64,000 nt of DNA. Source: Ceratotherium simum simum (taxonomy: Eukaryota > Chordata > Mammalia > Perissodactyla > Rhinocerotidae). Of the stretch, positions 21,097 to 33,000 are shown in pieces (position 1 is the stretch's first letter; each line of letters opens with the position of its first letter). The DNA lies in NCBI RefSeq assembly GCF_000283155.1, contig NW_004454170.1:13310462-13374461 (forward strand), in the 5' to 3' direction. The notes beneath the pieces were generated by a model. It made no database searches, had not been told where the DNA came from, and saw only the letters and a program-made list of their open reading frames with translations. Position numbers and translations under genes: made by a program.

Positions 21097-24000
21097 CTAA
21101 ATAGAAGAGAAATCATTTTTTTTAATTAAAAAGAAAATAAAACACTTGAACTTAAAAATAGTTTATATTGATTATTATACTCAGTGTTTGTCATTTTAAT
21201 ATCAGAAATGTTTGTATTAATAATTAACTTGAACTTTCAGACAAAAAAAGAAAAACAATTACTTGGACAGATTGACCTTTCACCATCTTTCAGTAAAATT
21301 AGGTTCAACTCTCCTTTTTCAAAGTAAGAATTTGAGAAAAACAAGTTAGTTTAAAAAATAATTCACTTGGGTTTTATCCTTTTAAAAAAATACATTCTGA
21401 TGTCATTTACATAGACAGAATAACTTAGATTTCTGGATTTTTCAAGGAAAAATAGTATAATTTAATTAACAAAATTAGTTTCTCTGGATCTTCTTTCTGG
21501 TCTTACAGACTGTGTATTGATGCAGATCAGTATAATTTTGTGGCAAACTAGGCCTCCATTAAAGACCACAGATAATAGAAATAAACTATTGTTTTCAGTA
21601 GCAATTTTACTCAATTAATTGATTGTTTTATCATAATAGGTTTTTAATCTCATGTGAAGGATAGGGCAGAATTGAATTGCAATCTATTCAATTTAATTGA
21701 AAGTAAAGCAAAAATCTAAAGTTTCTCTTCTTCAGAACAATTAGAGTAAGTGTTACAGTTTAACTTCTCACCTTCAGTCACCACTGAACACTTGGTGTTT
21801 TTGCTTTGATTATATTCACATTGCAGATATTATATCTCATCTTTGGGAAACTATTAAGATTTTACTTAAGATAACTTACCCTTAGAAAAGGCATAGTAAT
21901 CGTAGCCATCAGGTTTTCTGATGTTGGGCAGTGATATAGCTGAAGTAACCATATTTGGAAGTCCTCTCCAGAGTGTACTCACTTCAACTTCATTATGGAG
22001 GAAACCTGTAGATGACACTTTAAAGATCTCAGATTGAAAGACAATGTACTATGTTGGAAAGAGCAGCTGTTAGTCAGACAGAACTGCTTTAATCCTAGTT
22101 CGGTCACTTAGTAGCTCTGTTACCTTGGGTGAGATATTTAACTTCGGTTTTTGCCCTCTCAAACATGGCATGAATACCTGCCTTTTAGGATTATTCGAGG
22201 GTTACAGATTTGTATATAATGTTCTTGGTGAGAGGTACTTGATAAATGGTATTTACTAAAATTAACAAACATGAATAAAGTGCATTCCTTATCCACAGAA
22301 AAAGAGTGTTGATCTTTGGTAGTTCACTGAGGCAAATTGATGTTTTGCATCAATAAGCTTAAAGTATTAGGGCTATTTGGTCAGTATTTATATTTAATAT
22401 GGCTTAATCTGCAAGAAACTGTATTACATCTACTTCATATGTAAGAATTTTTAACAGTAAAAAACATTACCTTTGTCTTGATAAGTGACTCTGACGGGTG
22501 AATAGTGAATTCTGATGGTGTGTGTTTGAGAAGGTCCTATAGCCCGTTCAAAGCGACGTCTCCTAATCTGTGTCGTTTCTCCATACACTGAATAATTTAT
22601 AGCAGGCCTTCTTCCAGTGCACTTTTTGACAGGTTCCTGTTTATAAATATACTGCTGAATGCTGCCACCTGTTGTATATTAGAAAATCACATATAATATG
22701 AAAATTAATTTTAATCCCCAAAAAACGATTGAAAAGAGCCTTTATAAGGTGGAGGAAACAATCACTGTTTTTCATATTTTTCATAAAATATGTCCAGACG
22801 TTAATGATGGCTATTAGTCAAGCGTACGTACTATAAAAATAATTACTGAATCCTGAAATACTTGTTGAATGAATAAAGCCAACAAATTGCATAGTTACAC
22901 ATTTAACTTTGTTTGAATATAAATGACGACATTCTTTGTATCAATGACCTGAGAACTCAGAAGAAATTGTAACTTGTATGTCATGAGATCTAAAGGGTTC
23001 TTACTGCCCTCAATTTTTATTTTTTCATTGAAAATACTTGATTCTAGCCATTAAAGGTATCTTCTGACAGTAAACCTCATAATAAATGAGAATATTGAAT
23101 AAAATTTCCCTGGCAAATTCTTAAAAGTTTTGTAATTTTTGTCAATTATGTAGCACATACCTCTCTTGAAAAAATACACAGATTCGGGTCTGTTCTTGTA
23201 TGTAGCTATTGAGAGAGCTGCCACTATTTTTCCATTTAGTCCTCCAAATCCTTTTGAAATTTGTTTGGGATACCCTGCATCTTTTACATCATTGGTGAAA
23301 CGCCAGTACTGAGAATCCTGATATGTTGAAAGAGAAAATGATGTTAACAGTTTTGGGGAAAAAAGGTTAGGAACTTATTCTTAGATTTAAGTATAGGGAG
23401 AAAGTTTTAACTTGGTTAAGTGTTTGAATAAGTCGACCGTTCGTGTTATCAAATTAACTTTTTATTAAATTTTGGTGATAGGATAATTCATTAAAATACG
23501 GAGACCATTCTAAAATGAGAGGTTAAGCTAATTTATGTTGTCATAATAAACATAAAATAACTATTTGCTGATTTCTCTCACAGAGATGTTTCTCTTACCT
23601 TAAAGAAGAAAGTTTTTCCTTCACAGTTGCATCTAGTAAAGACAGTATCAATGGGGGAGGGAATACCCCAGACTTCAGTAATTCTGCGAGGTGGAGATGG
23701 TGGCCTGAATGGACTTAGCGTCCAGAAATAGTGACCTAAGAGTGAAAGTGATGGATCAGCCTACAAGCTGAATGAATACTAACATACGTCCCAAAAGAAA
23801 CTAAGAAGAAGAAAATTGAAATAGTTTATCATAAAAACAGATTGAATGTGTTAACAAGCATTGTATGATTAGAAGTTGAGTCAGAACTGTGAGTGCTAGT
23901 ACAGAAGGTAGTATTTGAGCATTTCTGAGAGTAGGTATTTCTCAAGTCTGAAATTTAGCATAACATTTGAAATATTTTAGTTTTCCAGTTTCTCTAGAAA

Positions 24001-27000
24001 GAGCCTTCTGGCTTTGTAACAGAAAGTCACTTATCTCTCTATTTCTTTATCTTTTAGAATTGAGTTAAATGACTACAAAAATCTCTTGAGCCTCTACTGT
24101 GGGAGTCTGTGATTTGTTTCCGTTCAAATTTAATCCAAATCGAAGAAGACTAGACTAGCAGATGGTACAGCAGAGAATTAACATGAAATAACGGCTGTTC
24201 TATTCCTCTCCCACAAAGAGTATAACACTGTTGAGCACATCACAATCAAGATGTTCTTTTCAAATAAAATAGAGCAGGCAATGCAAATCCTGATGTCATT
24301 TCATGTGATACGAAATTAAAATTTGAACTACCTTTTAATTCCTAACAGTAGGAAAAATCTTAGTAGTATCAGTTCAAGCTATTTATTTTGTTTGTTACAA
24401 TGTGTCTAATTTTGTTAATCCAATATTTTGGTATTTACTCTCAGGTTCTCATAATATTGTGTGAGGTAAGTTCGTCAATCAGGTTCCTTTCCAGAAAGCT
24501 CAATCCGAACTTCCACTCTCCTATGGCTTCAGTTCTCATAAATACCAAGAACAAAATGACAGGCAGAAAAAGAAATGTGTGCATAGCTCACCTCGAAATG
24601 CAACTAATGTCCCATTGCGCAAAGTAGTCAGTCCATCTACTGGCTTACCGTTGCATAAATTAGTCTCATCTAAAACAAATTTTGACAAAAAATTAAACCA
24701 ATGTAAAACAAAATGAGAAAAGAATGTCTTCTGTAAATCCTCCCACAGGGGTTCCATTTCCTTTGTTCACCCTTTTGTAAGCTCTTGAAGGGTATAGTTT
24801 GAGGTATGTGTATTTCAGAAGTGACAAAGAAGTGATATATTTCATAATTTTTTTACTTAAAGCTGATAGTATTTTAAAAGTATCATACAAAAATAAATTA
24901 TGAATTGGAATGGGCCAGGTTACCTGATCTTCATGTAAATTAGACAATTATTGGTTGTTTGATCTCAACATGAAACTCCTTTTCAGTTCTGATTGCCCTT
25001 GGGAATTGGTTTGGAAAAGAAAATACTATTGCAGATTTTTGCTTTGCATTGTATTTTAAGGATAGACTCCCAACTGATGTTTCTGACATTCTACGCACCA
25101 TCTCTTCTTCTTACAGACACAGATGCGCTAAATTCCTGACACTAAGTTATTATTCAATTTTCCAAAGACCAAATAAGCTTATTGTGATTACTCCTCTGCT
25201 TACCCACAGCGAAGCTGTAAAACTTCACAAGTTAAGTTCGGGCTTCTAGGCAATGTATATCAATAGAGTGATCCTAAATCAGGGCATGTTAGTTCAGATA
25301 GATTTAAGATAACATTACCAATTTTTAAAATGAAAGTAACTGATTCTTATTACCTGGAAGCATGGGGTTGACGCCAATGCCTTGATTGGGTCCTCTCACT
25401 AAGAAATCAGTGCCTGGAATAACGATAGGAGTTAACACATGGGGCCTGAGAATCATGGGAGGTTTTTGTCCTTCAGCAGCATCTGCCTCTTCCTTCTTTG
25501 GAATTACTTCAACTATTGCTGGGTTAGGAGTTTGCTTAGGGCTGGTGGTGGTTTGCAGCATGGCTTCTGCTAAAGAGGTAGGGTTGGATCTGGGCATTGT
25601 TGTTGTAGTTATCTTTGGGGGAATTGGTGTAGTCTTTGGTTTTCTCTTAGGTGTTCTGCTTGGCTTTTTGGTAGAAGTGGGCTTTTTGGGTGCTTTGGTT
25701 GGCTTCTTAGGTTTGAGAGTTGTCACTTTAGAACTAGTAGCTGTATCTTTTGGTATCGCTGCTGTTTCTTCCAGTTTACTCATAATCTCTTCGGTTGTAG
25801 TTGTCTTTTTTGTGGCAGTCATTACTTTGGGTGCAAGAGTAGTTGCTTTAGGAGTAATTTTGGATGATGTCGTGGTATCTTCAATTGTAGATGTTACTGG
25901 CCTGATTGTACTTGTTATTTTGGATTCAGTGGTCTTTTCTTCTGTTGTAGTTGCTGTCTCTTTTGTTGTAATTTTCTGTACAGCCGTTGTAGTTTCAGGT
26001 ATAGTATGTATGTCTTTTCCTGTTACCTTGTCTTTAGCTGTTGTAGTCACTTCAGGTTTGGTCACTTCAGGAGCCTTGGTTGTAGGTACAGCAGCCTCCT
26101 GAGGAATATTTTCAAGAGTCTTTGGTGTGGGTTTTGCAGGAAACTCAGGAGTTGATTCATCAAGATTCTTGGGAGTAGTGGGAAGCTCCATGGTGGTAGT
26201 TGGAGTAGAGGCCTCTGAGGTGGTTAGAGCAGGTGTCTCAGGAGAAGTTGGAGCAGGCTTCTTGGGGGTGGGAGGAGGCTTTTTGGAAGTGGTAAGAGCA
26301 GGTTCCTTTGTGGTGCTAGGTGCAGGCTCCTTAGGGGTGGTGGGTGCGGGCTCCTTAGGGGTCATGGGTGCAGGCTCCTTTGGGGTGGTGGGCGCAGGCT
26401 CCTTAGGGGTAGTGGGTGCGGGTTCCTTGGGGGTGGTGGGTGCGGGCTCCTTAGGGGTCGTGGGTGCGGGCTCCTTCGGGGTGGTGGGCGCAGGCTCCTT
26501 AGGCGTAGTGGGTGCAGGCTCCTTAGGGGTGGTGGGTGTAGGTTCCTTGGTGGTGGTGGGTGCAGGCTCCTTAGAGGTGGTGGGTGCAGGCTCTTTAGGG
26601 GTGATGGCAGTGGGCTCCTTGGGGGTGGTGGGTGCAGGCTCCTTTGGGGTGGTGGGTGCAGGCTCCTTAGGGGACGTGAGTGCAGCCTCCTTGGGGGTGG
26701 TGGGTGCAGGCCCCTCAGGAGTAGTGGGTGCAGGCTCCTTAGGGGTGGTGGGTATAGGCTCCTTGGTGGTGGTGGGTGCAGGCTCCTTAGAGGTGGTGGG
26801 TGAGGGCTCTTTGGGAGTGGTGGGAGCAGTTTCCTGGAGAGTAGTAGGAACAGGCTCTTTGGGGGTGGTGGGTGCAGGCTCCTTGGTGGTGGTGGGTACA
26901 GGCTCCTTAGGAGTGGTGGGTGCAGGCTCCTTAGGGGTGGTGGGTGTAGGCTCCTTGGTAGTGGTGGGTGAGGGCTCTTTGGGAGTGGTGGGAGCAGTTT

Positions 27001-30000
27001 CCTTGAGAGTNNNNNNNNNNNNNNNNNNNNNNNNNNNNNNNNNNNNNNNNNNNNNNNNNNNNNNNNNNNNNNNNNNNNNNNNNNNNNNNNNNNNNNNNNN
27101 NNNNNNNNNNNNNNNNNNNNNNNNNNNNNNNNNNNNNNNNNNNNNNNNNNNNNNNNNNNNNNNNNNNNNNNNNNNNNNNNNNNNNNNNNNNNNNNNNNNN
27201 NNNNNNNNNNNNNNNNNNNNNNNNNNNNNNNNNNNNNNNNNNNNNNNNNNNNNNNNNNNNNNNNNNNNNNNNNNNNNNNNNNNNNNNNNNNNNNNNNNNN
27301 NNNNNNNNNNNNNNNNNNNNNNNNNNNNNNNNNNNNNNNNNNNNNNNNNNNNNNNNNNNNNNNNNNNNNNNNNNNNNNNNNNNNNNNNNNNNNNNNNNNN
27401 NNNNNNNNNNNNNNNNNNNNNNNNNNNNNNNNNNNNNNNNNNNNNNNNNNNNNNNNNNNNNNNNNNNNNNNNNNNNNNNNNNNNNNNNNNNNNNNNNNNN
27501 NNNNNNNNNNNNNNNNNNNNNNNNNNNNNNNNNNNNNNNNNNNNNNNNNNNNNNNNNNNNNNNNNNNNNNNNNNNNNNNNNNNNNNNNNNNNNNNNNNNN
27601 NNNNNNNNNNNNNNNNNNNNNNNNNNNNNNNNNNNNNNNNNNNNNNNNNNNNNNNNNNNNNNNNNNNNNNNNNNNNNNNNNNNNNNNNNNNNNNNNNNNN
27701 NNNNNNNNNNNNNNNNNNNNAGTAGTGGGTGCAGGCTCCTTAGGGGTGGTGGGTGTAGGCTCCTTGGTAGTGGTGGGTGAGGGCTCTTTGGGAGTGGTGG
27801 GAGCAGTTTCCTTGACAGTAGTGGGAGCAGGCTCTTTGGGAGTGGTGGGTGCAGGCTCCTTGGTGGTGGTGGAAGTAGGCTCCTTGGTGGTGGTGGGAGC
27901 AGGCTCCTTGGTGGTGGTGGGAGCAGGACCCTTGGGAGTGGCGGGAGCGGGCTCCTTGGTGGTGGTGAGAGCAGGGGATTTGGTTGTAGTTTCAGCTTGG
28001 AGTGTAGATTTAGTAGGAGCTTCAGATGTGGGTGCAAAATCTGTATCAGATGTTTTCTCTGCACTCTCTTTAGCTGAAGTAGTCTTCTCTTTTGCGCTAG
28101 TTGCAGTCTGTTTATTTGTTATCGAAGTCTCTGTAGTTTCAACTGTTGTCTCCTTATTGGCTGTCGAAGATGTCTCTTTGGGTGTATCAGAATTAGGTGG
28201 AAGACTGGGTTTGGGATTTGTTGGTTTTACTGTTGTAATCTTGGGAGATATGGTAACTTTGTTGCGTTGGGTGGTAGGAATGTTAGGAGTTGGGGTGAGC
28301 TTGAAATCACCTTCGTCCAGTCCACTTCCAGCTTCATCTACAGCTGGTGGTTCTGGGGTAAGTTTCTTTTTAGGAGTTCTTTTCTTCTTAGTGTCTTTTA
28401 CTAGAGAAAAAAATATATACATCTTTTATTTTGTAATAGTTATTTTTTCTTTAATGGTGACATAAAGATCCCATCTTTATCACTGACTAGCTACGTGTCT
28501 CTAGGCAAATTGCTAGCCTCTAATATGTCTATTAATTTACTGTGAAATGGTAAATACTCAACCTATCTTATTGGACTATTTTAGGGAATAAATGAGATAA
28601 AGGGTGAAAAGCACAAGTAAAACGCTATACAAGTAACACATGGAAACAAGTGGCAACTGAAATTACCAACACAATCAATAACACTAATGCATCTCTTTAT
28701 ATTAATGCTCTTTGCCCCTCACTTTCTTTACTCCTCTTATTCCTCATTGCTCAGTGCCCTTTCCTTCCTCCTGGAAACCTAGTTCCAACGTCTTGTAGAT
28801 TCACTGCACGAATTACCTCAGAGGCCTCTACAACTACACCCAAGGACTCTGCTCCAGTCACCCCCATGATCCCTGCTGAGCCCGGTTTCCATACACATGG
28901 CTGTTAGCTGCTCTCTTTCCTCTGCCCATCTAAACTCGACAGTCCCAGGGGATATCGAGCGGAGATTAGGATGCCATGGCAGCAAAAAGACTCTATTTAA
29001 CAGGATTTCCCATAGCAGCTACCCCATAGGTGAACTAAAAAGACCAAGGGGCGCATCACTGAGATGAGTTCCATTTAGCAAACATGTATTGCACTTCTAT
29101 TGTAAGCAAGACTCTCTGGATGACTCAAAGATTAAACATCTGGCTATTCAGCTAGAGAGAAGACTTCAAGGGAAGTCAGAACCACCCAGGAAATAAGCTC
29201 TTCAAAACTCCAGTATCCAAAATTCAGTATTTCCTGGAGAAAGAGAATATATTTTAGAAATTCAGGAAATTATAAAAAGCAGAACAAAGAGAATCTCTTT
29301 TCAGGAGGTAATAGCCTACTCTGTAGTTCTTTCTCTGCTACAGAAAAATCAGCCAGATATGACGTATAATTTATTAGGAAAATAATAAAGAGGATCTGTG
29401 AAATGTGGATGATAATATTGCCTTTCCCAGAGAGGTGTACGAGAATTTAATGGATTAACATTTTAAAACACTTAAAGCAGTATAAGTGTTTGTTAAAAGA
29501 AAAAATCTGAGGAAAGAAAAATGAAAACACAAGGATGATAGAGAGAGAAGGAGAAGAAAGAAACATTATATCAGATAGACAGGAATCCAAATAGAAAACC
29601 ATATACAATCATCTCTGGTGCCAGCCTGTGGTTCCACAGTTGCTGCTATAGCATCTTTTTATGCTTTGCTTTAAAGAGTGGTTTCTTAGCTGCTTGACAC
29701 AAATTTCCTATGGAAGTTTTCACTGGTATCTTCTAAAATAATTTTTATAAAGTTATATACCCCCCAAATCTTGAAATGTCCTCAAATCATTCTACCAACA
29801 CACATTACTTTTAGATAATTATTGTTAGCATGGCATTGATATAGTCTTGGATCTTTATCAATGCTCAAACCTTTGGGTTTCTTCTTTAATTCTCTATTAG
29901 CAGCTGAATTTTTGGAAGACTTGACTTTCCAAATACTTGAAGAGGAAGAGGAAGAGGAGGAGGAAGACTCTTGATTTTCAGAAACAGAATGTTCTATAAA

Positions 30001-33000
30001 TCAAATAAAAAGGTTGATCACACCAACTGTGATTTAAAGCAAAAAAGAATTGCCAGTCCAAATACAACAAGAAATGCTGTTTACTGGTCTACAAATGTCT
30101 GTGTTCTGCCTTTATTTTATCAATAATGTAATCAATTGCCATTTTAATTTAATTGTCAGTTAAAAACAACACATGAGCTTATCACAGATACTCACAATAT
30201 AACTATATGACTTTCTCTCAACTTTCTGATATCTCACAGAATCTAATGATTCTGCAAAGAAAATCATGGGCTTTTTTGTTTGTTTTTGTTTTTGTTTTAC
30301 AGTAACACTTGTTTCTTCTGATTATTTTAACCTAGACCCATCCATACTGGGTTTGGAAAAAAGGAAAATAAATACCTGAGGGTTTATACTTTGGCTTAAA
30401 CGTTGACTTAAAAAACATAAACAAAATGTAATGGGCCTTTAATGACTCATAAGATTACCCTATTCTGTGAGGAGTCATAAAAGTAGTCCATCTACGGTTG
30501 TTTCATCTCAGAAACTTCCTTTTGTTACATCTGTCATCTTCCTACCTTCTGTTATTTCCTCTGATTCTATAACTTTCTTAGTCTTCTTCTTGTTTGGTGA
30601 TTTGGGTGAACGTTTGGCTGTTGATTTGGTGGTTTGAGATGCTCCTGGAGGCGGAGGTGCAGTCTTTGAAGATGGTGGTGATGTGGGATTATGCACTGAG
30701 GCCAAGCAAGACAGGTTGGTTAACATCTTGTTCATATTCATCAGTGACTCTAACTGTGAAAGGCTCAGATGCATTTGGCTCCAAGAGTAGATGCTGGTGA
30801 AAACTAGCGCAGGCAGGCTCTAGCCCAACACTAATTACTGCAAACCAATTAATTCTAAGGATGCATTGCTATAAAATACTGGTTCTTAAATTATAAGTTA
30901 TGACACGGAGAAAAGGCTCAGGAGTCAGAAGACCTGAACTCCAGTCCGAGGCCTGCAAGGCTTGCCACTGAGACCTTGGGCAAATGGGTTAACCCCTCTT
31001 GAGCTTCATTTTCTTGTCTGCAAATTGAGATGTTTATTCTAGATGATTTCTGAAGGTGTTTCCCTGACTAAAAAATACTTGACTCTATGAGGTCCATCGC
31101 TTGTGCCAGCCTTCTGTGATGATAAAAATAATTACCACATGTGGATGACAGGTATTTGTGATCTCAAGAAGAGAAATATAATAACTACATTTTTCCTGTT
31201 AATTTAAATCAAATGATGCCAAATAACTTTTCATTAATTTTTTTAATTACAAAAGATTTACACGAATATTTACTTGTAAAAATTTCACACCTTCACAGTA
31301 TGCTTTTCTCAAAATTTGTTGCCCTTCTCCAAGTTAAACAACTGTTAATGGTGTGATGTGTATGTTTTAAACCTTTTATTGTCCCTCGTCCTAGCCCTTT
31401 TCATGTCTAGAAGAGAAGACGTGGGACATGTTTCGATCATGAGGAGCCAGGAGAAAGAAAGGGACTCCTGAAAGACAAGAAAGCAGAGAAGAGTGGGGAT
31501 GCTCTGGGTAGAGAAGAGTTGTGATAAAGCCTGCTGTTTGTACCCAGCATCTCCTCAGAGCTCTATTGCTGCAGTCTCTGGGAACTGACCGCCATAACTC
31601 TCCCTCTGTCTCCTCCCACCCAAGAAAAATACCAATACTTCAATTTGAGAAACAGTTCTGCCATGTACTAGCTAAGTGATCTGGAACAAAACAATTAACC
31701 TCTTGGACTGTTTTCTCACCCACAATCGGAGGCACTTGACTGCTGTGATTCTTTTGATTCTTGAAATGTTTTGATTTTGAGACATATAGATGCCTACAAC
31801 AGTATCTATAGCAATCTTGAAACAACTAAATGATGAGTTGCAAGATAGTCTGGTTGTTATATTTAAAAAATAAAGTATTGAAGCTCTGGGTCCTTGCTTT
31901 ACTTTCAGGTGGAATCCTGACTATCTCTGTGAATTCTGTAAATGAAGCATCATCTTCATCAATTTTTTTCACTGAGTTCTACCTAAATCTCAGGTAATCT
32001 GACCCACCACTTAGTAGCATAAAGTATTGTCGTTATTAAGATGTTCTAACAATGCCTCATCACTCTCTAACCATCCTCCCTCCCCACCCATCCTCTGCCC
32101 CAAATAAATGCTTAGTATTTTTGGTCTCATAGCCAAAACAATTATCAGGGCAATGAATAAATATGTATCACTCATCACAGGTCCTTCTGAAAGCTGCAGG
32201 AACTCTGCACTCTAAGTTTTTGATTACCGGGGTGTTGTTTCCATTATTTTTGGAATGCTTTCCAATGCAAACACTGAGCAGTTAAGAAATGTCCCTCCAA
32301 AATACTAAGAAATAGAAGTACAATGATGTACACCTGAAATTTTTACAATGTTATAAACCAATGTTACTGCAATAAACAAAAAATAAAAAAAATAAAAAAT
32401 AAATTAAAAAAAAATGCAGGAAAAAAAAAAAAAAGAAATGTCCCCCAACTTTGCTAATTAACAGTTTTCCACCCTATTTCTCCACTGTTCGAAAGAAGCA
32501 GGAGGTACAGCCTTGTTTAAATAAAATGACAAGATTATGCAAGCGATGCTTATTTTCACTTTTACCTCCATAAATATTCTTTTTTTAATTAAGTAGGATT
32601 TAAGAACAAACATTTGGTAAAAGAAAGGAATCATTATTTAAGTAAATTTTTAAATCTTGTTTTTTGTAAAATCTGGAGGGTTTATACTCTCAGAGTACTC
32701 CTTCAGGACCTGTGACTAGAGAAGAGGATTTCAAAATGGGACTATGCCTTTTTATTGACTCTATCACACACAGACATTCGGATAGACACTATTGAGGGGA
32801 CTGTAGAGATGGGAAGAGACATAACAATGAATAGTTAACAACTTCTTGGGCGGTTTGCCTGTAAATTTAGTGCTTTAAACTAACTCAGAAATTCACTAGG
32901 TCAGAGAAGCTGCAAGTGTCAATTCTGTCCTAAAATATACACTCAAAAACACTGAAGCCAAAAGCACAGATAGCTCAAAGAACAGTTGACTTTGTGAAGT

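Noticed and set aside
25386..26102. 238-codon plus-strand open frame, hydrophobic Val-rich
   Set aside because: Antisense of the Thr/Lys-rich PRG4 exon; Thr codons read backwards give Val/Gly-rich text.
26127..27725. Long plus-strand open frame of GVVGAGSL repeats, largely across Ns
   Set aside because: It is the antisense shadow of the PRG4 repeat exon, partly made of N, with no start context, splice sites or independent homology.
26931..28064. Leu/Pro/Arg-rich minus-strand open frame
   Set aside because: Wrong frame of the PRG4 repeats; the KEPAPTT frame is the real one on both sides of the gap.
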